DNA of 64,000 bases from Pyricularia pennisetigena (lineage: Eukaryota > Ascomycota > Sordariomycetes > Magnaporthales > Pyriculariaceae): positions 1,203,366 through 1,267,365 of the forward strand of contig NC_043743.1 of NCBI RefSeq assembly GCF_004337985.1, given 5' to 3'. The notes below the pieces were generated by a model that was not told the DNA's origin, did not search any database, and worked only from the letters and a program-made list of their open reading frames with translations. Positions 10,210 through 20,056 of this stretch are shown here, piece after piece. Position 1 is the stretch's first letter; every line of letters starts with the position of its first letter. Made by a program: the position numbers and the translations under genes.

Positions 10210-11877
10210 ATGGGCGTTATATCGCAACCTCTTCATCGCCGCTGGCCCATGCGGAACCCCTTCACCCGCCTAAACTCGTTCGCCAAAGCATGCGTAGGGG
10301 GAGTGGTGATTCTTCTGTTCATGTTCCTCGCGCTCAATTCGGACGACACAGACTTTAGGAGGATTTGGTTGAGTAAAACACGACCACCGGTTTCCAGCGG
10401 CCACTATAAATCCGGCAAAGTCCCGCTGTTGGATCTGGCGGCCAACTCGACGCCGTCTTGGGAAGCCGCCCTCAGCTGCAACGACGACCTCGACCACTTG
10501 CGCAGGCTCAAGGAGCGCTATGGGCTGGCGGATCAGTTTGAATACTTCAAGCGCCACGTGCGCGTGTCGCGCGGGGACGTCAAGCGCAAGTCCCTGACGG
10601 ATCTCAAGCAGACCTTTGCACCTGATCGGTTCCGCCTGGTCGACACGGGCAGCAGCGCATACGCGGAGAGGCAGAGCTGCCCGGAACCGCTCGAGGTGCA
10701 CGTCAGCAGCTCCCCCTTCCCCTCGACGGCCAACCTGTCCGACTTTATGTTTGGCGTGTCGACCACCTACGCCCGCTTCAGCGACCCCAAGACCAGCCCC
10801 GTCAAGGAGTGGTCGTACTGGCTGACCGACTCGGCGGGCGGGCCCAACGGCGGCAAGCTGGTGCTGCTGCTGGTCAACGCCACGCGCGACGAGCTGAACG
10901 ACGCCGCATCGCAGCTCGGCGCCGTGGGCATCGACGCCGACGTCTTCCGCGCGGACCCGGACGACATCATGGCCGTGCGCTACATGTCGCTCGTGCCGGC
11001 CATGTTCAAGCATCCGGAGCGCGCCAACAAGAAGTGGCTCGTGGTGTGCGACGACGACACCTTCTTCCCGTCGCCGCACGCGCTGGTCGAGACGCTGGCC
11101 GAGATGGACCCCTCGCAGCCGCTGTACGTCGGCACGCTGTCCGAGGACATCAACAACGTGCAGCGGCACGGGTCGCAGGCGTTTGGCGGCGCGGGCGTCT
11201 TCCTCTCGGTGCCGCTGGCGCGCGAGGTCTCGGACCGGTTCGCGAGCTGCAGCACCGAGGACAAGATCAACGAGTCCGACAGCGGCTGGGGCCCGCAGGG
11301 CGACATCATCCTGCGCAAGTGCATCTACGAGAACACGGCGGTGCGCATGACGAACCTGGGGGAGCTGTGGCAGATCGACCTGACGGGCGACCCGTCGGGC
11401 TTCTACGAGTCCGGGATGCGGCCGCTGTCGCTGCACCACTACCGCGGCGGCTTCTGGCCCGTCGCGCACCCCTTCGAGTACACCAAGCTGTCGCACCTCT
11501 GCGGCGAGGACTGCATGATGCAGCGCTTCCGCACCCCCGACGACTGGGTCCTGTCGACGAGCTTCAGCGTCGTGCACTACCCGCGCGGCACCGCCGACCT
11601 GAACATGCGCCAGCTCGAGAGGACCTTTGCCCCCGCCCCCGACGACAAGGGCTGGAACTTTGACTACACCTTTGGTCCGCAGAGGGAGTCGCTCCTCAGG
11701 ACCGGACGCAAGATCTCGTGGGACCTCCAGGAGAGCACAGTGCAGCTGCACCAGAACGACAGGATGTCCGTCAGCCAGGTCTATGTGCGAAGGCAGAACG
11801 ACGCGAGGTGGGTCGACGAGAACGAGACGCCTATGAGCAGTTATGATGGCGTGATTGAGCTGGTTTGGGTTTCTTGA
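10210..11877 (+). CDS. GT31/Fringe-like Golgi glycosyltransferase
   Basis: Predicted type II membrane glycosyltransferase of the Fringe-like GT31/DUF604 group, transferring a sugar from a nucleotide donor in the Golgi lumen. One exon, 555 residues from ATG 10210; the frame extends upstream only through a non-ATG codon, so 10210 is the start. A short basic cytosolic tail is followed by one membrane segment at about residues 26-43 (GGVVILLFMFLAL), a stem, and the catalytic domain. Supporting motifs are the donor- and metal-binding acidic cluster VVCDDDTFF at about residue 280, the YVGTLSED strand, the FGGAGVFLS turn and a later SGWGPQGDIIL segment, all typical of this family. The acceptor is unknown; cell-wall or secreted glycoproteins are likely. 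The long opposite-strand frame (10270-12066) is a GC-rich shadow. Confidence 0.85.
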   Translation: MGVISQPLHRRWPMRNPFTRLNSFAKACVGGVVILLFMFLALNSDDTDFRRIWLSKTRPPVSSGHYKSGKVPLLDLAANSTPSWEAALSCNDDLDHLRRLKERYGLADQFEYFKRHVRVSRGDVKRKSLTDLKQTFAPDRFRLVDTGSSAYAERQSCPEPLEVHVSSSPFPSTANLSDFMFGVSTTYARFSDPKTSPVKEWSYWLTDSAGGPNGGKLVLLLVNATRDELNDAASQLGAVGIDADVFRADPDDIMAVRYMSLVPAMFKHPERANKKWLVVCDDDTFFPSPHALVETLAEMDPSQPLYVGTLSEDINNVQRHGSQAFGGAGVFLSVPLAREVSDRFASCSTEDKINESDSGWGPQGDIILRKCIYENTAVRMTNLGELWQIDLTGDPSGFYESGMRPLSLHHYRGGFWPVAHPFEYTKLSHLCGEDCMMQRFRTPDDWVLSTSFSVVHYPRGTADLNMRQLERTFAPAPDDKGWNFDYTFGPQRESLLRTGRKISWDLQESTVQLHQNDRMSVSQVYVRRQNDARWVDENETPMSSYDGVIELVWVS

Positions 11878-12788
11878 TTTCGTCATGTATGCCGTCTCTT
11901 GGGGGGGTTTTTTTTTCTTTTCTTTTCTTTTGTTTTTGTTTAGGGGCGTTGGGTTTTTGGGGGGTATTTTTTCCGGGTGAAAATGCATCATCATCCTCAT
12001 CATCGTCATCAGTCTATAGAATACGCTAATATTTATGAAGCCATTTAGCGTATCAGCAATAACCACTTTTGTTTGTTGACTTGTCTTTTGTTTCTCTCTT
12101 TTGGTAAATTCTTACTCTTGCTCTTTGGCTCATTTCATTCAATGTTCCGTGTAATATGTCTACTCTAATTGCCAAAGGATAAATTCCACCATATATTATC
12201 GAGTGTCGCAAGCCATGTCATGTTGGTACAATAATGTCCAAGTAATTTATGTTGCCTTGTCTTTTCTCATTATTGGCTGATTTGCTTCCCATCTGCCCAA
12301 TGGCATCGCGGTTTGGGCATGTAAATTACTACTGCATGTATTACTACTGCATGTACAAGACAAAATCCAACATACTCTCCTGTTTTTGTTATCGTAGGAA
12401 TATGCCAGGTGTTGCTGATACTTGACAAGATCTTGAAAAATCATTGCCAGCATAATCACCCCTGGGGTGAATACTTCCAGCACACGATTATGTCATGGAT
12501 AGTGAGCTCCAAGCACTCACCCAGGCTGGATTGCCCACTTACTACAAGTTGGACAAAAATATGGAGGTTAAATCACCAATTCAGACAGACGGCCTGGTTT
12601 AATATGTTCAAACCGGACTTGTAGAAATATGGAACAAGAATAATTGCCAGTTCGGCAGACAGAAGAACCAGAAAAGGTCAAGCATATCCTCCCAGTTAAC
12701 AAGTAGTACGCAGGCAATAATATCTCTTTACAAACCATTTAAAAAAAACAAAAGCCAGACCCCAGCCCCAGCCCCAGCCCACACCCCC
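11878..12788. other. Convergent 3' intergenic region
   Basis: This spacer lies between two genes that converge. It contains a T-rich run just after the upstream gene, a CATCAT-type repeat near 11985-12010, a tandem copy of ATTACTACTGCATGT at about 12326-12356, and a C/A-rich repeat (CCAGCCCCAGCCC) near 12765-12780. No supported gene. Confidence 0.5.
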
Positions 12789-15029
12789 CTACTCCTCCTC
12801 CTCCCACTCTTCCGCCTCACGATACCCGCCAGTCCTGACCCAGTCCGCAAAAGACCTTGCGAACCTCGCACAGATCCTGGTCTTGGGCAAGGCCAGGGCG
12901 TCGTTGGAAAAGTAGGTGGCGCCGTACCACCTGGTCAGCTCGTTGACAAACAGCCCGCCGCCGCCGCCGCCGCCGCCGCCGTCGCCTCCAACGGCCTCAG
13001 CCACGCCGATATCCATCCGGCAGCCGACGTCGAGGCTCTCAAAGGCCCTGTCGCGCCGCCGACGCAGGGCCTCAAAGGTGGCGAGCGCAAAGTCCTGGAC
13101 GTCGCGGACCCGGGCGCCCATCCAGTCGTTGGTGCCGTCGTCGTCCTCGTCGGCCGACGGCGCGAGCACGTCGACGTAGTCGCGGCACTGGACGGGGTCG
13201 CGGCGCGTGGCCGTGTGCACCACCTGCACCACGTAGCCCGCGCGCCCGCGCAGCGCCCCCGCCGACTTTTGCGTGCCGACGAAGACGCGGAACTCGCCGC
13301 GCCGCAGCGCCGGCACCAGCCGCTGGTGGAACCACCGCTGCCGCCGCGTGCCGGCTCGAGCGTGCCCGTCGCGCAGGTCGAGCTGGAAGTCGGCGTCGGT
13401 GAAGCCCGGGGTCGACATCTGCCGCGCCGCCGTCGTCTTGTGCGTCGTCTGCATCGAGACGTCCTTCTTGGCGTCGCGGTCTGGATTTCGCCGCGTCGGC
13501 TCCCTGCGCGCCTTCCTGGCCGGCTGCGGCGGAGCCGGCGCTATGGTGCGGGGGATCGGGAGGCAGGTCAGCGGCAGGTGCCGGCCGTCGATGGCGCGGA
13601 CGTGGTTTCCAAACCCGCTCCAGCTCCGCTTGTACATGGTCGTTTGCTCGTCCCGGAGGGGGCAGGCCTCGGGCTCGTCCGTCCCGCGCCCGCTCAGGCC
13701 GAAGCAGGTCGTCGGTCTGGCGGCTGCCGTTCCCGTCACCACTGCCGCCTCGTCAAAGGCGTAGATGTCGTGCATTTTGCCATTGTCGCCTTCCATCTCC
13801 TGGCGGCAGGGGTAGATGCGCACGTTGGCGGCAGGCCGCGCCGCAAACTCGTCATATGGCTTGGGGGTCTCGGTGGGGTCGTTCATGGAGGTGTCCATGA
13901 CCAAGATGATGGTGTATGGCTGAGGCTCAGGCTGCATGTCCTCGCCGGACGCTTCGTTGTTGGTCTGCAGCTCTTGAAGCAAGTTGCTGATCGCGCCGTC
14001 CGTCCAGGCTCGAATTTTGACGTCGAATTTGTCTTCCGGACTGCCCTTCTTGCCCTCTTCCAAAATGTGCAGCGCCGTCACTATGGACTGGTGAAACCCA
14101 TGGCCGTGCTGGATGTATTTGGCCAAGCCGGGGTCTGAACTTTCTACGTCGGCGAGAGCCAGAGTCCACGCCGGCTTGTGGAACTGGTTCTGCCGGTTAA
14201 GGTAGGGAACCGACTGGCAGTAGCTGTTGCTGGTACTGAAGGCTGGTCCCAGGATATCATCATCCCTGACGAAGATGACTACCCGAACAGTCGTCGGCGC
14301 CGCGGGCGCGGACTCTCTGGCCGGCTGCGGCGATGGCGCCTTTGACCGTCGTCGAGATGCTTCTCGTCCCTTGTCAGGCTTGCTCGAACTGTCAACCGAA
14401 GTAGAAGAGCGGCGAGTCGGAGGGGGCTGGGACGATGGGCTGGAACCACGAGTCGAGTTCTTGTGCCGTCTGCCGCGTCTGAGTCTTTTGATTGGAGGTT
14501 CGTCTTCTTGTGACCCGGACTCCCCGGTCCTCTTGGTTCTGGAGCTTTTGCTGGAAGGGGATGCTGCAGAGTCGAGGTCTTCTTCGTCTTGGTCCTCATC
14601 TTGCTCGTGCTCGTTCTCATCTTCCTCCTTCCCATCTTCTTCTTCCTCGGCTGCGGTGTGTTCCACAAGTACATCTTCATTTTGTCCACAGTCATAGTCT
14701 TCTTCTTCTTCTTCATCTCCATTTTGTTGATATTTATCTTGGCCTTCGTCTTCATCTTCATTTTCATCTTCGTGTTCGTGTTCTTGAAATTCTTCCCCCT
14801 TATCTTGATCTTCATTTTTCTGTTCTTGATCTTGTTTATTGTCTTCATTTTCATCATCACCATCATCATCACCTTCGTCGTCTCGTTGCATCGACGAGCC
14901 CGCCACCGCGGCGCCAGCAAGTACCGCCAGGCTCTCGCCAGCTTCCCCGCGAACCCACCGGGTCTGCCGAAGGCCATGGGCCTGGGACCTTGTGCAGCGA
15001 TCGCTGGGCCCGACCTGGAACTTGGGCAT
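12789..15029 (-). CDS. Acidic, probably nuclear protein of unknown function
   Basis: Single-exon frame of 746 residues starting at 15029 in a good context (CATCATGCC). Residues about 50-155 are almost entirely Glu/Asp with Gln, Asn and Lys. A basic cluster near 185 (IKRLRRGRRHK) resembles a nuclear localisation signal and is followed by Ser/Arg/Pro-rich sequence to about 250. Residues about 250-400 look folded (TVRVVIFVRDDDILGPAF and a later YTIILVMDTSM). The C-terminal part from about 560 looks folded too (FQLDLRDGHA, FRVFVGTQ, VGCRMDIGV, LFVNELTRWYGA) and holds a poly-Gly loop encoded by GGC repeats near 12957-12980. MDIGV followed by LFVNELTR is reminiscent of the catalytic end of ATP-grasp folds, but this is weak inference. 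The opposite-strand Phe-rich frame is a shadow of the acidic tract. Confidence 0.72.
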   Translation of the reverse strand: MPKFQVGPSDRCTRSQAHGLRQTRWVRGEAGESLAVLAGAAVAGSSMQRDDEGDDDGDDENEDNKQDQEQKNEDQDKGEEFQEHEHEDENEDEDEGQDKYQQNGDEEEEEDYDCGQNEDVLVEHTAAEEEEDGKEEDENEHEQDEDQDEEDLDSAASPSSKSSRTKRTGESGSQEDEPPIKRLRRGRRHKNSTRGSSPSSQPPPTRRSSTSVDSSSKPDKGREASRRRSKAPSPQPARESAPAAPTTVRVVIFVRDDDILGPAFSTSNSYCQSVPYLNRQNQFHKPAWTLALADVESSDPGLAKYIQHGHGFHQSIVTALHILEEGKKGSPEDKFDVKIRAWTDGAISNLLQELQTNNEASGEDMQPEPQPYTIILVMDTSMNDPTETPKPYDEFAARPAANVRIYPCRQEMEGDNGKMHDIYAFDEAAVVTGTAAARPTTCFGLSGRGTDEPEACPLRDEQTTMYKRSWSGFGNHVRAIDGRHLPLTCLPIPRTIAPAPPQPARKARREPTRRNPDRDAKKDVSMQTTHKTTAARQMSTPGFTDADFQLDLRDGHARAGTRRQRWFHQRLVPALRRGEFRVFVGTQKSAGALRGRAGYVVQVVHTATRRDPVQCRDYVDVLAPSADEDDDGTNDWMGARVRDVQDFALATFEALRRRRDRAFESLDVGCRMDIGVAEAVGGDGGGGGGGGGLFVNELTRWYGATYFSNDALALPKTRICARFARSFADWVRTGGYREAEEWEEEE

Positions 15030-15912
15030 GATGACTCGGGAGGTGTTGGAGACGGTAGACTGCTTAAGAGAAAGAAAAGAAAAGAAGAGGGGAACAGGTC
15101 AGTCTTGATCTTTCGTGATCTGAGGAGTCCGACTCTTCAGCTCTTCTATCCATGCTCTGGGATCATCACCAAGTCTTGGCTGGCAATGGGGGTGATGTGA
15201 ACGGAAAGTGTTCGTCGACAAACATGTACATACAATCTTTGATATTATCCGTTTTCTCGGTAACTGCAATAAGATCTCTGCAACGGGCTGGTGTTGACCA
15301 AAGTGAACAAAACAAAAGACGTCCGGGCGAGGTGCTGAACGGATCTGTGGTTGAAGACGGTAAGGTGGATGGGAGACTGGCACTGATCAGCGAGGATCTG
15401 AAAAAGAGCAATGAACAAATTTTTATTGTGGGAGGTTGCCTTGGGTTTTGTTTGCTCTGGCTGCCATAAAATTGCATCTTTGTGCGGTTGAGTGGCAGAT
15501 GACCCCCTTTTCCCCCTCCCATCCCTCTGTTGACTGCGGACAACAGCATGCCAATTCTCTCTCAAAAGAAAAAGCTACGCTCTTTACAGACTGTTGAAGC
15601 TACAGATCAGCCAAGTCTCTGTTTTAATGGCAATGCTATTATGCCAAAGGCAATGGACAATGGCTATTCACAATGAGAAACGGGAACCGGTTCAAGTTGT
15701 GTCCCACAAGATCTTTCGACCTGGTTCTGGACGATACTGTCAACAAGTCACAATGCCATGGACTTTGATGACATAAAAATGCCCTTTTGGCTTCTAACTC
15801 GATGAACCAGTTAGCCATGGAGGCGGCTGACAAGTTTAACTCTACCCCAAATATTAGTGCTCTACCACGACCTATACAGAGCGTCTTGACATATGCCTGA
15901 ATCTGGAAACGT

Positions 15913-15956
<44 letters not shown>

Positions 15957-16337
15957 TGCACGAGGCAAAGATGACACAATGGCAGTTGTATACTCTTTTC
16001 TCATAGTCAAAATTTGAGTTGTTCTAGTTTCCTGTTGGGTTCAGTCACACCGCAAGGTGATTGGGATGCATATCATTTTGTCACCCCTTTATCAACAAGC
16101 CTCCCGCCATGGTCCAGACATCTTCACTATAGACCTGGAGGCACTTTATCATCTTTTACGACGGAAACAACAAATCTATCGATTTGCATCTAGACCTAGA
16201 AAAGAGTGGATTAATTGTTCAATTTGCTACAAAGGATTATTGACAAAGAATACCGCAAAGAACATGCAGCTACAACAAGAGCCACAAAGCAAACATAGGA
16301 GCCAGGTAGGTTAGGTATCATCCAGCAGCTCCAACAA
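15030..16337. other. Intergenic between divergent-side leader and Ysc84 3' end
   Basis: About 1.3 kb without a supportable gene. It includes the leader of the acidic-protein gene (AAAGAAAAG-rich near 15068-15090) and a 37-nt poly-A tract. Short frames such as 15152-15469 lack recognisable motifs and good start contexts. Confidence 0.5.
15917..15953 (+). repeat. 37-nt poly-A tract
   Basis: Uninterrupted A homopolymer in intergenic DNA about 400 bases downstream of the Ysc84 gene end. No retroelement body or target-site duplication is evident around it. Confidence 0.95.
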
Positions 16338-18274
16338 TCAATGTCCCGTTTTGCTATCTCCCACACCCGGTTTTGGCTGTCCATCATCCACATACGCAGG
16401 TGGCGGCGCTGTCGATCCCGATCCCGTGTTCCCGCCAGGTGCAGCAAGCTCCGAGTATCCTGGAGGCGCACCCGACTGAGAGGCGCTTGCCTGAGCGGCT
16501 GCTGCCTCAGCTGCTGCCTCGCGCTCTTTCCAGTTCATCTCGGCCGGAGGAGCAGCAGGCGCCCCGGTGTTTGCCGGAGGGGGTCCCGGCGGAGGAGGTG
16601 GGAAGGTGGTCATGGAAGGAGGAGCAGTCGGGGCGATTGGTGCCGCCGAGCTGCCGGGAGGATCCATGGTAGATGCCGGCGGCGGTGGAACCTGATAGCC
16701 TGCTTCCTGTGCCTTGGTAGGGGGAGCACCGGGAACGGCGTGTGAAGAAACGGGCGCTGCCGCACCGCCACCAACGTTCATCTGGCTCATGAGCGCCGAA
16801 GGAGGCTCCATCTGGTCACCGGGAGTGAAGCCCTCGGCACCACGCACGATGTCGTGCAGCGCCTTGGCGTGCTTATCCCAGGCAGTGCCAGCCACGTGCG
16901 GAACTTCGCCCTTCAGGATCTGCGAGACTGTAACGCCCTGCACTCCATAGAACGCTGCGTTGGCGTCCTTGCGCTCCGTCACGACAGTGCCGTCGACCTG
17001 CACGCCGGCATAGAAACCACGTGATTTGACATAGCTGTACACTGGCTTCATGTTCTGGCGGAACGGCGACGGCTGACGAGAATTGCTGCCGCTCTTTCCT
17101 CCTGAGGGATTTTCAAGGACGACCGGCGGTTGACCTGCTCCTGGGGCGAGGTTGTCAGGGGCGGCGCCGGGCTGGGCGGGCTGGGCACCGGCTGCCTCCT
17201 TGCCCTTGTCCTTGTCCTTCTTCTTGAGGAAGTCTCCCTCGGGCGCAGCGACATCCACAGAGCCTCCAGCGCCCCAAGGCCCTGCGACTACTGCCAGGTC
17301 TGTGCCGAGCGACATGCGCGTGCGGGTAAAGGCCTCGAGCGCCTCCTTCGTGTTGATGACGACAACACAGTCGTAGATGTCTACTCCAATCACAAACCCT
17401 GCTCCGAGAGTGTGCACCTGGATGCCGCTCGGAGGAGACCACCGACCGTCGGGGAGGCGGGCGATGAGCACTCCGGAGCCTGTTGCTCCAGTGGCCATGT
17501 AACCCATACGGGCCGTGGTAAAAATGGCCAGTCCCACCGCCCGCGAGATGACCTTGGAAGGGATGTGGAGGAGTGTGCGGTCCTTCTTGATCTTGGAAGC
17601 TGCATCCTTGCCCGGGGCTGCTGTCGTGCCGGCTTCGGGCTTGGGCTGTGTGGCGGGGGCCGGTAGCGTAGCAGTGTCGGTGTAGACGCCCTCTTCTAAT
17701 GGTCGTATAACTTACATCAGCTTAAGCTCAGTTGTGGCAGATATGCCGGGCAGGTAGACTTACTGCAGAAAGCGCGGAGGATCCTCGCCGCCTTCTCGCA
17801 CTCCTTGTCCATAGTGTCTGGCAGGAAAGCCTCGGCACCCATCTTGTTCGCAAACGCATTGATGGGACCGGCAGCCTTCATGCCAAACGACGTGAGCTGA
17901 TCGGCCCAACCCATCTTTGCCGGCTTTTGCTGGCCAGAGGCGTCCACAGCACCGGCGGCCGGGGCCGGAGTGGTATGCTTTTTGCCAAAAGCAGAGAGCT
18001 TATCTGCCCATCCCATCTTCGCCGGCTTTGCTTCTGCAGCAGCGGCCGGGGCGCCGGCCGGGGCGGCGGCTGGCGTCTGTCCTGCAGCATAGCCAGGGTG
18101 GGTCGTGGAAGACGCTTTGTTGTCTTCAGTGTTGTAGATGTCGGACTCGACCCTCTGGGGTCCGGTGAATGAGGGGTTGGCAGGGTTGTAGCCTGGGGTT
18201 TGTTCAGATGCCGCCGGCTGGCCGACTGGCGGCTTCTCGGTGTTGGCACCGCTCATGGGCGGAGGAGCGGACAT
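16338..18274 (-). CDS. Ysc84/SH3YL1-type actin-binding protein
   Basis: Lipid- and actin-binding protein of cortical actin patches, acting in endocytosis with Las17/WASP (role known for the Ysc84 family). Two exons are inferred, 18274-17764 and 17695-16338, joined in frame to 622 residues; the intron has a GTAAGT donor and ATTAG acceptor. The SYLF (DUF500) domain runs from about residue 158 (ECEKAARILRAFC) to about 400, with GLAIFTTARMGYMATGATGSG, a DGRWSPPSGI turn and FVIGVDIYDCVVVINT. A Lys/Ala/Pro-rich insertion interrupts it. The N-terminal arm carries two copies of KPAKMGWADxLxxFG. The tail is Pro-rich with GYSEL and PPPAYVDD, and there is no SH3 domain, unlike yeast Ysc84; many filamentous-fungal members also lack it. 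An earlier in-frame Met exists 37 codons upstream, but MSAPPP is the more typical start. Confidence 0.88.
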
Positions 18275-19058
18275 GGTGGTTTTGGGTTCGTCTGTTGGAA
18301 GAAATGGGTTGTTCGTTGTTGTATGGGTACCTATGTGACGGTTGAGGGGTGAAGTGTGCAGCAGCTGTAGTGGAGGCGTATGAAGCACCTGATGTTTACT
18401 GAGGGGCAGAAGATGGTCTGTCGACCGTAAAAGAGTTCTGCTGATTTTTTTATTTTTTATTCTTTTTTATAGCCTCAACCAAGCTTGACGCAATAGCAAA
18501 TAGCCTCGCGCGACTATTATATCATGGACACTTACTTGTGAACCTTCTGTAGGTGTGCTCTGCGTTGGCAGATTGACTGAATCACTGAATCAAGGAGCGG
18601 CCTCCAATCCACGTATTCACCTCTGACGTTGGGTGGGTGACATCATCTCAGTGGCTCAGCTAGGGGTTTTGAGGGGCAACAGTGGCTTAGCATGTGATTG
18701 GACCTGGAGTGGATCGACAGCTTTGACAGCTTGGCAGCTATTTGCTATTTGTCGTGGGCTTGTCCACCTGTAGACTACTGTAGACTCGTCTAGACTCCTC
18801 GGTGCTAATAACCCGAACCCTTGGTAGCAGAAAAGTATGTTACATGCACTTGCATCCGTACAAGTATAAGAATAGAACCAATGTCACATTGGTCCATACC
18901 ATCTTCTCATCCATAAATCAATTAATAGAGCGGGACGGGGCAAATATGAAGCCGACTTCCTAATAGGTATGGACTCTCAGCCGCCCGCCTCCGCTTACGC
19001 CCTGTAGACGCTGAATTTTGAGTTTGCGTCTAATAAATCGTTCGGCCGCAGTCAATCA
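18275..19058. other. Intergenic upstream of Ysc84 gene
   Basis: Promoter-side DNA of the Ysc84 gene and the left flank of the hydrolase pseudogene. It has a T-rich patch at about 18444-18470 and a short TGTAGACTACTGTAGACTCGTCTAGACTC repeat-like stretch near 18771-18798. No gene seen. Confidence 0.5.
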
Positions 19059-20056
19059 ATGAATCAAAGCGTTGCTCAGATGGAAACGAAAACGATTGTT
19101 TCGCCGGATGGAAGGAACCTCGCTTATGCCATATTGGGCGACATTGGCGACGACCAATCTTCCGTCTTTCACTTGCACGGTTTTCTATCCCAGCCTCACA
19201 CTATGAAGCAAGAATCTAAGCCCTCGCTACGGCCCGCCACGGCGTCCGCCTCGTAGGGTTCTCCAGAACTTTAAATTTTAACCGGAACCGCCGCATCCTA
19301 GACTAGCTAGTCAAGGTGCGGGCGCTGGACGGCCACTTGTGCATATAAAAAAAAAAAAAAAAAAAAAAGAGATTTCGGTGTGCTCTTCATATCCGAGGGT
19401 GGGGCAGCCGGCCGGGCATGTTGGAGATCCGGCATGAGCCAAGACCCGGACGTCGCGCCACCCCGATCGATGTTGACTGCGTTCACCGTCGTCAGAGGAA
19501 TCGGACCGCCATCGGTTCGGGTGTCCGGAGAATGCCGATGAGCTCGCACGCCGTCTTTTTGGCTTTGGTCGTGGAGTGCGGCTTTGGTCAGTGCGGGCTT
19601 TGACTACAGCATGGCTAAGGCAGGACGTCGCCAGCCGGAGCAGCATGCGGTGACCATTGAGGAGATGGACCCAAGCAGCAGCAGAGGAGAAGGATGACAA
19701 GGATGCATGGAGCCGGGAGGAGTTTGCGTTCTATCGTTGACCTCTCCTGGAAAGCAAAAAGTACTCGGGACCCCTTGGGTTTCGAGATGAATGTGCTCAG
19801 GGCTACCGGCAAAGGCCAAGTGGCGATATGACATAGCGAGAAGAATATCAACGTTCCAGTGGACGTGGCGCGCAAATCGACTGTGCTGGTGCAAGTGGCA
19901 AAATCGATGGTGTGGGATGACGAAGCGCATGCGAGCTTGATAGTGCAGAGCGTGGGCGATGTTGTAGAGGCACTGGCTGCGGCGGAGAGCACAGCATCTT
20001 ACAAGGAAGCTCCAAGTAGGTTGACAGATTGGTTTCGGCAGGCTTCCTTAATATGA
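19059..20056 (+). pseudogene. Decayed alpha/beta hydrolase
   Basis: Three separated pieces in different frames resemble one alpha/beta-hydrolase. Piece 1 (from 19080) reads KTIVSPDGRNLAYAILGD and VFHLHGF, the oxyanion-hole HG region. Piece 2 (about 19216-19350) continues in another frame as ATARHGVRLVGFSR and then reads through an in-frame stop. Piece 3 (from about 19369) contains FGVLFISEGGAAG, corresponding to the nucleophile elbow, whose leading Gly is replaced. The final piece (about 19838-20056) reads NINVPVDVARKS and SMVWDDEAHASL, matching the acid/His end of the fold with the His kept. A 22-nt poly-A run sits just before the elbow. At least one frameshift and several stops separate the pieces, so no functional protein is expected. 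The age and cause of decay are unknown; base composition does not suggest repeat-induced point mutation. Confidence 0.72.
19347..19368 (+). repeat. 22-nt poly-A tract inside pseudogene
   Basis: Homopolymer A between the second and third recognisable pieces of the hydrolase pseudogene, directly before the nucleophile-elbow coding segment. Confidence 0.9.

Noticed and set aside
10270..12066. 598-codon minus-strand frame
   Set aside because: It lies opposite the well-supported GT31 gene, is Arg/Val/Gly-rich in the manner of GC-rich shadow frames, and has no domain motifs.
14589..15200. Extremely hydrophobic Phe/Ile/Leu-rich plus-strand frame
   Set aside because: It is the complement of the Glu/Asp codon repeats (GAA/GAT) of the acidic gene, not a membrane protein.
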